IMG/VR virus record: IMGVR_UViG_3300013005_000022
Location: 1 to 54,442 of that record
Direction: 5' to 3' (one strand)
Length of the DNA: 54,442 nucleotides
Source: a virus
Made by a program: the position numbers and the translations under genes. Numbering within the stretch: the stretch's first letter is position 1; the number at the start of each line of letters is the position of its first letter. The notes under the pieces were generated by a model. That model was not told where the DNA came from. It searched no databases and was given only the letters and a program-made list of their open reading frames with translations. Shown here piece by piece: positions 43,467 through 50,765 of the stretch.

Positions 43467-45371
43467 ATGAGTCAAAAATATTTGCTCGTACTGGAAAGAT
43501 CCTCTTCTGAATTAGACATCAAAACAGAAGGTGATAATTACGTTCTAGAAGGAATCTTTACAGAGATCGGCGTTAAAAACAAAAACAATCGTATTTACGA
43601 TGAAAAAGAAGTTCTTCCTCACATAGATGAACTTTTACAAAAGGTAAAAGGGAGTAAACTTTTAGGAGAATTAGATCATCCAAAATCTTTTGAAGTTTCT
43701 TTAAAAAATGCATCACATGTTATTGAAGCATTAGATTACGACAAAAACACCAAAAAAGTAATGGGTAGAATTCGTCTACTTAATACTAGTGCTGGTAAAG
43801 AAGCAAAAGCATTAGTTGATGCTGGTATTCCTTTACATATTTCTAGTCGTGCTGCTGGTGTAGTTGAGAATAATGGTCACGTTAAAATCAAAAAAATGTT
43901 TACTTACGATTTAGTTGCAGATCCTGGATTTGCTAATGCTGAATTATCAAGAGTAAATGAAGCATTTGGATTTGAGATGGATGATACATTAGGACTTTAT
44001 GAAATACCTTATGATTCTAAGTTAGCTGAGTCTTTCGAAGATCATGATAAAATTGATGAAAACAAACAAACTCAAAACATAAACAAATCTTCAAAAATGA
44101 ATACAACGGAGAACATTTCAGTTGAAGATTTTAACGAATATACAAAAATCGTTAAAAACGAAATTGAAAACCTTAAAAAACAAATCGCTGAGAGTAACAC
44201 TGATGCTGTAACAGAGAGTAATGAATCTTTGGTTAAGTATACCGAAACTATCGCAAAAAGAGTAAATCAAATCCAAGAAAACCTAGGTTCTTTAAAAGAG
44301 AATTTCGATCACTTGGTATCACACAATGATTACATCGTAGAAAACCTTGAAAAGGTTAAAGATTACGCTGAAATGGTTGGTGAGAAATCAAATCAAGGAA
44401 TTAACTATTCAGAAAAACTTGCTGAATCAGTTGACCACTTAATTGAGTACACTAAAATGGTTGCTGAAAAAGCAGATCATGGAATCTCTTATACTGAGAG
44501 AATCGCTGAATCTCTTGATTCTTCAATCGAATATCAAAACCACGTTACCAAAGAAGTTAATGAGCGTTTTGCTTACCAAACTTACATCAACGAACAAGTT
44601 GATAACATCATTTCCCATACAGATTATATCGTTGAAGGTTGTGATTCTATTATCAAGTACACTGAGTACTTAAAAGAGAACCAATCAAGTTTAACTGGTT
44701 ATATGGACTATGTAGTTAAAGGAATTAACGAAGGAAAAGTTATTACTAACGATCCTACAGACGATAATAAATCAGAAAACGGAAACGAAGATGATTCTAA
44801 AGTAAATGAAGGTGCTGATGCTACTGCTTCTACTGCTACAACTGCTGACGAATTTGAAAAAGAAATTAACTCTAAAGTTGATGCTATTTTAGAATCCGCT
44901 AAAGCTCAAAAAGATGAAGTTAAAAAATCTAAAATGCATTTCTTTAATTTCTTAGCAGAATCAAAAAGAAACGAATTTGAAGCGTTAAATCCTGAAATGC
45001 AAGAAAAAATCGTTGGTCTTTTCGAGTCTACTAAATGGTACGGTTCAACTGATGCTAATAACATTTGGGAATCTGCTTTCGCTAAACCAGTTGCTAAAAA
45101 TGATTGGTTAGCTAATATGCCAAATCGTTATGCTGAAGCTTGGAATTCATTAAACGAATCACAAAAGAATGCTATTAAAGCTCAAGCTTCGGTAAGAGTT
45201 CTTGATACACAATATCAAATCGATTCTTTCTGGTCATCTAGAGATTTAAGAGTTACTAAAGTAGAATCTACTACTCCTGTTGCTCCAATCAACGAATCAT
45301 CTAAGTACGAAACTCCAACTGAATACATGGATACTGTAGCTGCTGAATTAAAAAGAAGATTCAAAAGATAA
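43467..45371 (+). CDS. 21: Prohead protease fused to a scaffold-like domain (gp21-gp22 fusion)
   Basis: 634 residues, three times T4 gp21 (212). Residues 1-195 are the protease: EGIFTEIGVKNKNNRIYDEK, GELDHP with catalytic H71, and HISSRAAG with Ser126/127. It should cut head proteins at (L/I)xE sites. From residue 200 a Gln/Asn/Lys-rich joint leads to Met211 (ATG 44097), then a coiled coil with twelve 14-residue repeats (255-422), an acidic linker and a helical end (TEYMDTVAAELKRRFKR). The second part sits where T4 has scaffold gp22. An internal start at 44097, in an A-rich context like true starts here, could make free scaffold, as lambda C/Nu3 does. Confidence 0.82.
   Translation: MSQKYLLVLERSSSELDIKTEGDNYVLEGIFTEIGVKNKNNRIYDEKEVLPHIDELLQKVKGSKLLGELDHPKSFEVSLKNASHVIEALDYDKNTKKVMGRIRLLNTSAGKEAKALVDAGIPLHISSRAAGVVENNGHVKIKKMFTYDLVADPGFANAELSRVNEAFGFEMDDTLGLYEIPYDSKLAESFEDHDKIDENKQTQNINKSSKMNTTENISVEDFNEYTKIVKNEIENLKKQIAESNTDAVTESNESLVKYTETIAKRVNQIQENLGSLKENFDHLVSHNDYIVENLEKVKDYAEMVGEKSNQGINYSEKLAESVDHLIEYTKMVAEKADHGISYTERIAESLDSSIEYQNHVTKEVNERFAYQTYINEQVDNIISHTDYIVEGCDSIIKYTEYLKENQSSLTGYMDYVVKGINEGKVITNDPTDDNKSENGNEDDSKVNEGADATASTATTADEFEKEINSKVDAILESAKAQKDEVKKSKMHFFNFLAESKRNEFEALNPEMQEKIVGLFESTKWYGSTDANNIWESAFAKPVAKNDWLANMPNRYAEAWNSLNESQKNAIKAQASVRVLDTQYQIDSFWSSRDLRVTKVESTTPVAPINESSKYETPTEYMDTVAAELKRRFKR
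44229..44732 (+). repeat. Twelve tandem 14-residue (42-nt) repeats in the scaffold domain
   Basis: Residues 255-422 divide without gaps into twelve units of 14, consensus x-I-x-Y-T-x-x-(I/V)-A-E-x-x-(D/N)-x. Examples: LIEYTKMVAEKADH, GISYTERIAESLDS, IISHTDYIVEGCDS. The hydrophobic spacing suits a regular coiled-coil rod. DNA repeats have diverged, so the pattern is held by selection at protein level. Confidence 0.8.
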
Positions 45372-45479
45372 AATATCCAAGAGATCTTAGATAAATAGAT
45401 TATAATATTCCGCAACACTAAGATGCAAAAAGTGTAAAGGAAAACAAAACAATAAAACAACAAAAATAAACATTTAAAA

Positions 45480-47099
45480 ATGTACTTAATTAACGAAAGT
45501 GAAATTTTTTCAAAATGGGCTCCAATTATCGAGTCTAATACTGGAATCACTGAGCGTTCTAGAGTTGAGTGGATGTCAAAATATTGCCATAACCACGAAT
45601 TATATGAGAACAACTCATATGCTCAACTAGGCGCTGTGAACGGTATGGGTGCTACTCGTTTCCCTGGAAACCCTGGTACTCAAGATGCTTTTGACACTCA
45701 AACTACAGGTTCTGGTGATAAAGCTCACACATTGCTACCTCTTGCTATGCAAGTTGCAGCTCAAACAATCGGATTGGACTTAGTTCCAGTTGTGCCAATG
45801 CCTGGTCCAATGGGTGTTTTAACTTATTTGGATTTCGTATATGCTGGTGGTAAAACTGCTGGTACTGGTGCTGATGTTCCTTTGATGGTTAAATTGAACT
45901 ACGGTTCTAACACAATCCCAGGATTCACAGTAGGTGGTTCAGGTGCTTCAGGTGGTGCTACTTTCTACATGGTAGGTTCTTCTCGTCTTGACGGTATGCC
46001 AATCTTACGTGTTGCTGGTACTCTAACAGGTTCTAACACAATCGTAGATTGCTTAACTAACATCACAATCGGTGGAGCTTCTGCTGGTACTACTTCTAAC
46101 TATTCAGTTGAATTAGTTAAAGCTCTAGAAGATCACATCACTGGTTTCTCTGGTCAAGCTCTTGCTAACAACGACTACACTGGATTCGATATTAACGATC
46201 CATATAGCCGTAACGAAGGTGAAAGTACTGCAGATAACGTAATGAACTTAAGTCTATTCAACAAATCAGTTGAAGCTAAGACTTTCCAAGTTGCTGCTGC
46301 TGTTACTCGTGAGCAAGTTCAAGACTTGAAACAATTCGGTATCGATGCTGTATCTCAAGTAGAAGCAGTTCTTATCAACGAATTAACTCAATCAATCAAC
46401 AAGAACATTCTTGCTCGTATCTTCGCTCTAGGAGAAAGAAACCACGAATACGTAATCCGTACTCAAGGTCAAAACTTCTTCTTGAACTTAGGTGCTACTG
46501 CTGCTCTAGTTTCTTCAACTAGCACTAACTCTCCTGCATCTAACTTCGGTGCTTACATTCAATCAACTACTTTACGTGGTGCTACTATGGCTGCGACTGA
46601 AAACGTTAACTCTGCTTCAGAAAACTTACATACTCGTCAACGTAAAATTATGTCTAAAGTATTAGCTATCGCTAACTTAATCGCTATTAGAGGTCGTCGT
46701 GGACCAGCTACTTTCGTAGTTACTAACGGTCAAGTTTGTTCAGCTTTACAAGACGTTGCTGGATTCGTACCTGCTCCAATGGCTAACACAATTAACCAAA
46801 TGAGTGGTTCACTTTACCCAATCGGTACTTTAGCTGGTTTGGCAGTGTATAACGATCCAAACATGAACTGGTCAGATACTCGTATGTGTATCGGACGTAA
46901 AGGTGACGGTAACTCTCCAGGGTTAGTGTTCATGCCTTACTTAATGGCTGAAAGTGTTCAAACTATCGCTGAAGGTACTATGGCTCCTAAAGTTGCGGTT
47001 AAATCTCGTTACGCTTTAGTTGAAGCTGGTTTCCACCCAGAAACTATGTACTTAACTTCAGGTGTATCGTTGAACAACGCATTCGGTTCACTTGCTTAA
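45480..47099 (+). CDS. 23: Major capsid protein (gp23)
   Basis: 539 residues (T4 gp23 is 521). Builds the head lattice. The N-terminus (MYLINESEIFSKWAPIIESN) is a helical propeptide; a gp21-type site LYE lies at residues 41-43, after which the mature arm would begin NNSYAQLGAVNGMGATRFPG. The body shows AAQTIGLDLVPVVPMPGPMG, FQVAAAVTREQVQDLKQFGI, EAVLINELTQSINKNILARI and the C-terminal VKSRYALVEAGFHPETMYLT, all as in gp23. The gene uses more C-ending, cleaner codons than its neighbours, fitting high expression, and ends in a strong terminator. Confidence 0.93.
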   Translation: MYLINESEIFSKWAPIIESNTGITERSRVEWMSKYCHNHELYENNSYAQLGAVNGMGATRFPGNPGTQDAFDTQTTGSGDKAHTLLPLAMQVAAQTIGLDLVPVVPMPGPMGVLTYLDFVYAGGKTAGTGADVPLMVKLNYGSNTIPGFTVGGSGASGGATFYMVGSSRLDGMPILRVAGTLTGSNTIVDCLTNITIGGASAGTTSNYSVELVKALEDHITGFSGQALANNDYTGFDINDPYSRNEGESTADNVMNLSLFNKSVEAKTFQVAAAVTREQVQDLKQFGIDAVSQVEAVLINELTQSINKNILARIFALGERNHEYVIRTQGQNFFLNLGATAALVSSTSTNSPASNFGAYIQSTTLRGATMAATENVNSASENLHTRQRKIMSKVLAIANLIAIRGRRGPATFVVTNGQVCSALQDVAGFVPAPMANTINQMSGSLYPIGTLAGLAVYNDPNMNWSDTRMCIGRKGDGNSPGLVFMPYLMAESVQTIAEGTMAPKVAVKSRYALVEAGFHPETMYLTSGVSLNNAFGSLA

Positions 47100-47124
47100 T
47101 CTTTAAACGATTAACATATTTCTT

Positions 47125-47154
47125 AAAGAGCTTCCTTCGGGAAGCTCTTTTTTT
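47125..47154 (+). terminator. Strong intrinsic terminator after the major capsid gene
   Basis: Perfect 11-pair stem AAAGAGCTTCC (47125-47135) with GGAAGCTCTTT (47140-47150), closed by a UUCG tetraloop and followed by seven T in all. It is the most stable hairpin in the window. Confidence 0.9.
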
Positions 47155-47171
47155 GTTTGTTGTCTTTTCAT

Positions 47172-47190
47172 GAATATATAAATAAAATAC
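47172..47190 (+). promoter_or_regulatory. Candidate late promoter box
   Basis: GAATATATAAATAAAATAC, core TATATAA at 47175-47181, 24 nt before ATG 47206. It comes straight after the capsid terminator, so a promoter is needed here. Confidence 0.5.
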
Positions 47191-47205
47191 GATCATATAA
47201 TTGAA

Positions 47206-47781
47206 ATGATATATCCTAGTCAAGCAATACAAATCAGACCTGATCTAAAGGATTATAGAGATCTTTGTTCTAAATTCGGTTATCAACCGACTAAAGAGGA
47301 ATATGAAGAAACTCTTAAATTCCTTTTGCTATTCCATACAGGAATCGGTCATACATGTGAATCCCATGAAGTAGATTTTTTCTATCATGAAATGGAGATG
47401 CATTTATTAGAAAACAATCTTAATCAAGATCTTTTTGAATCCGCAGTTTTAAATGAAGAGCCTCATGCATTTGCAGATCCTGCTTCGGAAAAAGATACTG
47501 CTTTAGGTCTTATAACTGCTGCCGGAGTTGGTGCTGCTGGTCTTGGTGCTGCCGCCGCTGTTGGTGTTGGAATGTTTATTTCCTACCTTATGAAAAAAGG
47601 TAAAGTGAAATCTGCAGTTAAAACTGAATTAGCCGGTATGATGAAGAAATTAGAGCCTTACCAATTAATATACAAAAAGAGAGAAGAACTTTCCAAATTA
47701 AAAGGAGAAACTTTCGATGGAATTGGTAAGTTACCTGGTGTTTCTGAAGCACCGCCAATGGAAGAAAAGCCAGAAAAATAA
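47206..47781 (+). CDS. Protein with Gly/Ala-rich transmembrane segment
   Basis: 191 residues. A helical domain (1-85) ends in LFESAVLNEEPHAFADP, holding a gp21-type LNE site. Residues about 98-130 are very hydrophobic and Gly/Ala-rich (TALGLITAAGVGAAGLGAAA, then AVGVGMFISYLM). A basic helix and Pro/Glu-rich tail follow. The layout (cleavage site just before a glycine-zipper helix) is shared with the genes at 6971 and 38700. A packaged membrane-active function is an inference. Confidence 0.55.
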   Translation: MIYPSQAIQIRPDLKDYRDLCSKFGYQPTKEEYEETLKFLLLFHTGIGHTCESHEVDFFYHEMEMHLLENNLNQDLFESAVLNEEPHAFADPASEKDTALGLITAAGVGAAGLGAAAAVGVGMFISYLMKKGKVKSAVKTELAGMMKKLEPYQLIYKKREELSKLKGETFDGIGKLPGVSEAPPMEEKPEK

Positions 47782-47799
47782 TTCAAAAAGAGCTTATAA

Positions 47800-50277
47800 A
47801 TGATGACTAAAAATCTAGAAAATCTTATTAGAGAAGAGTATCTAAGTGCTCTGTATGAACAACAAATAATAGAGAATTTATCAAATACTGAAATCGATAC
47901 ATTATTCAATGAATTTATTTCTGAAGTATCTGAACAATTCGATTTTGAAATTCCTGAAGAATCAACTATCGAGGAGATTTTAGAATCTTTCGAAGATTGG
48001 GATCTTACGGAAAATGAATCATACACAAAACTAATAGAGGCTATTGGTAAACGTCCGAGTGCTACAAAAAGAAAGCCGACAAAACCAAAAAGACCTATGG
48101 CGAATAAGCCAAAACCTAATCAGAATAAACCTAAGCCAAAACCTAAGGCTAAACCTGAACCTAAGGCTAAACCTGAACCTAAAAAAATGGATGTTAAACC
48201 TAAAGGGGAAAAGCCAGAAGGTAAAAAACCTGAAGGTCCTACTAAGGCTGAAAAGGAAGAAAAGATATCAGCCGAGAAGCAAAAGATTAAAGATCAAATT
48301 GATTCTCTTAATACTCAAAAGGATTCTCTTCAAGGAAAAGATGATAACAAATCTCGTGAATTAGAAACGAAGATTAAATCTCTAGATGCAGAAAAAACTA
48401 AATTAACTGCAGTACAAAAGAAAGAATCCGGAGATGAAAAGGCTGGTGATTATGCCAAATTATCCTCTCTCAAAAAAGCAGAAGCTGATGCATATGCTGC
48501 ATGGACTAAAGTTAAGAACGAAACATCGGAATCTGTAACTGAAGCAGAAGATGAAGAAGTTGAAGCTAGTACCAAAGAAGCTAAAATTAAATTCTTAAAT
48601 GCTCGTATTGCAACTCTTAAACAACAAGAGGCAATGGCCGATTCCCCTGAAGGAAAAACTAAACAGAAAGAAGCCGTTGCTAATGCAGAAAAAGAACTTG
48701 TCGCTTTAGGTGCTGAATCTACTGACGGTGAATCTACCGAAGAGAAAGAGAAATCTCTTAAAGATGTTAAGAAGGAAAATGCAGAACTTAATAAACAACT
48801 TAATACTGCAAAAACCGAAAAACTTAAAGCTGATAATAAAGTAAAAGAGATCAAAGATCAAATTGCTAATGAACAAGATCCGGCTAAGAAAACCGAACTT
48901 AATAAACAACTTAATGCTGCTTCAGAAGAGGCATCGATAAAAGGTAATGAAGTATCTGAACTTCAACCAAAGGTTGATGATTCTGATGAAGAATTAGAAG
49001 CCGCAAAAGAAAAAAGCGGTGGATCTGATAAAGATAAGAAAGAGAAGATATCTGCTGCCGAAAAGAAGATTGAAGATATTAATTCTAAACTAGAATCAGA
49101 AGAAGATCCGGAAAAAAGAGATATTCTTAAACAAAAACGAAAAGAAGCAAAGGCAGAACTTGCTAAACTCACTGGTAAAGAAGCAGAAGAAGATACTGAT
49201 TCTGAATCTGATAGAATGCAAGATGAATTAGTCAATAAGAAAAAAATTGAGGCAATTCAAACTAAAGTTGATGAACTTAACGATCAATTAGCTGCAGAAA
49301 AAGATCCAGCTAAAAGAAAGTTAATTAAAGATAAAATCAAAAAAGAGAAAGCCGAAATATCTAAACTTAAAGGCGAAGAACCCACTGAAGAAGAACCTAG
49401 TGATGATGAAAAGGCTGCTGATACTGAAGCGGAAAATGCAGATAAAATTGCAAAACTTGAAGCTGAACTTGAAAAACTAGAATCCGATGCCGATTCTAAA
49501 GTGTCCGCTCATGAAGAAGCAGTACAGGCTCAAATGAAAAAAACCAACGATATAGTTGGTTGGAATTTAATGCTTAAGAGACTTGCTACTCGTATGAGAA
49601 TGGAAAATATGGTTGAGTATAACAACGCTAAAATTCAACTTGCTTCTCCTGATCTAAAAGACAAATTAGAAGAAAAAGATAAAGAACTTGAAAAACTAGT
49701 TTCTCAAGCAGATGAAGATCTTAAAAAGGCAGAAGATGAAAATAATAAAGAGCACGCTAAAGATCCAGAAGTTAAAGATGCTCAAGCAGTTGCTGATACC
49801 GAAGAAGCTGAAGGAGATACTCAAAAACCGAGCGGATCTTCTAAATCTAGTGAAGATGACGTTGAAGCTAAATTTGCTGCACAGAAAAAAGCTAGAGAAG
49901 ATGCCGAAAAGGCTGCTCAAACTAAAGGAAGAAATGCCGATATTGAAGCTAAAGGAAATACTCCACAAGAAAAGGCCAAAGATTACTCTATTAAAAAATT
50001 AGAAACTAAAATATCTGCTATTTCAACTGCATGGCAAAAAATGCAAGATGATGCTAGTAAAGCTAAAGGTAAAGATAAAGAAAAATTAGATATGAAAGCT
50101 TCGGCAATCGAGAAAAATCTTAATCTTGCTAAGGAAGAGTTAACCAAATTAAAAAGTGGATCTTCTACACCAAATGAATCATTTGAAGATTTTGAATCTG
50201 GTGTTTGGGCAATCGACTTTATCCTAGAAAGAGTTGAAAACCAAATGAATGAATATCAATTCTTAATTAGCGAATAA
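47800..50277 (+). CDS. Large charged coiled-coil protein with Lys-Pro region
   Basis: 825 residues. Residues 1-80 form an acidic helical head (MMTKNLENLIREEYLSALYE, EEILESFEDWDLTENES). A Lys/Pro stretch follows at about 85-150 (KPKPNQNKPKPKPKAKPEPK). About 600 residues of Lys/Glu/Ala/Asp coiled coil come next, with repeated modules built around EEDPEKRDILKQKRKEAKAE and EKDPAKRKLIKDKIKKEKAE. The end (SFEDFESGVWAIDFILERVE, NQMNEYQFLISE) is ordered again. Possible roles are prohead core, tape-like ruler or internal DNA-binding protein. No family assigned. Confidence 0.55.
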   Translation: MMTKNLENLIREEYLSALYEQQIIENLSNTEIDTLFNEFISEVSEQFDFEIPEESTIEEILESFEDWDLTENESYTKLIEAIGKRPSATKRKPTKPKRPMANKPKPNQNKPKPKPKAKPEPKAKPEPKKMDVKPKGEKPEGKKPEGPTKAEKEEKISAEKQKIKDQIDSLNTQKDSLQGKDDNKSRELETKIKSLDAEKTKLTAVQKKESGDEKAGDYAKLSSLKKAEADAYAAWTKVKNETSESVTEAEDEEVEASTKEAKIKFLNARIATLKQQEAMADSPEGKTKQKEAVANAEKELVALGAESTDGESTEEKEKSLKDVKKENAELNKQLNTAKTEKLKADNKVKEIKDQIANEQDPAKKTELNKQLNAASEEASIKGNEVSELQPKVDDSDEELEAAKEKSGGSDKDKKEKISAAEKKIEDINSKLESEEDPEKRDILKQKRKEAKAELAKLTGKEAEEDTDSESDRMQDELVNKKKIEAIQTKVDELNDQLAAEKDPAKRKLIKDKIKKEKAEISKLKGEEPTEEEPSDDEKAADTEAENADKIAKLEAELEKLESDADSKVSAHEEAVQAQMKKTNDIVGWNLMLKRLATRMRMENMVEYNNAKIQLASPDLKDKLEEKDKELEKLVSQADEDLKKAEDENNKEHAKDPEVKDAQAVADTEEAEGDTQKPSGSSKSSEDDVEAKFAAQKKAREDAEKAAQTKGRNADIEAKGNTPQEKAKDYSIKKLETKISAISTAWQKMQDDASKAKGKDKEKLDMKASAIEKNLNLAKEELTKLKSGSSTPNESFEDFESGVWAIDFILERVENQMNEYQFLISE

Positions 50278-50765
50278 TGGAAATCATTAGACAAAATCTA
50301 GGAAAACGTCCAACCAAGTTCGGTATAGTTCTAGATCGACTTAAACCTAGATATCAAAGAATATTAAAGAAGAATCCTATCATTCGTAATTACTCAACGG
50401 ATGATAGGATCCTTAAATGTATCTTCAAAATAGAAGATAGATTAATACAAGTATCTCATCTCAAAAGAGTTTTTATTGAACCTAAAAGCAGAGAAATATC
50501 CACTTTTAAAATCATCAGAGAATCATATCATCAATTCGATTGGAATTGTACTTTTTGCAATAAACCAATCAAATCTCGAATAGATAATTATGAACCAGGA
50601 AACTTTACTTGCACGAAATGCGAGAATACATATATTAAAGGAACTCGAAAAATTCCTAGACGAATAATCGAGGAATCTTTAAGATTCACAGAACATGTGA
50701 AAACTTTAATGAAGACTGATCAAAAGAAAATTATAAAATATATCAAGAAAAATGATGAATCTTAA
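50277..50765 (+). CDS. Zinc-ribbon protein, unknown function
   Basis: 162 residues. A basic first half (LGKRPTKFGIVLDRLKPRYQ) is followed by a zinc ribbon, CTFCNKPIKS and CTKCENTYI, with 20-odd residues between the pairs, then a basic helical end. Nucleic-acid binding is likely from charge and ribbon. It overlaps both neighbours at start and stop, so it is translated with the structural genes around it. Confidence 0.55.
   Translation: MEIIRQNLGKRPTKFGIVLDRLKPRYQRILKKNPIIRNYSTDDRILKCIFKIEDRLIQVSHLKRVFIEPKSREISTFKIIRESYHQFDWNCTFCNKPIKSRIDNYEPGNFTCTKCENTYIKGTRKIPRRIIEESLRFTEHVKTLMKTDQKKIIKYIKKNDES

Noticed and set aside
45215-45613. 132-residue minus-strand frame across the capsid gene leader
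   Set aside because: Antisense shadow of the scaffold end and capsid start, with no promoter or motif.
48100-48200. Direct DNA repeats in the Lys-Pro region as a CRISPR or origin iteron array
   Set aside because: The repeats follow codon phase (KPKP/KPEP) in a strong coding frame and are explained by protein low complexity.
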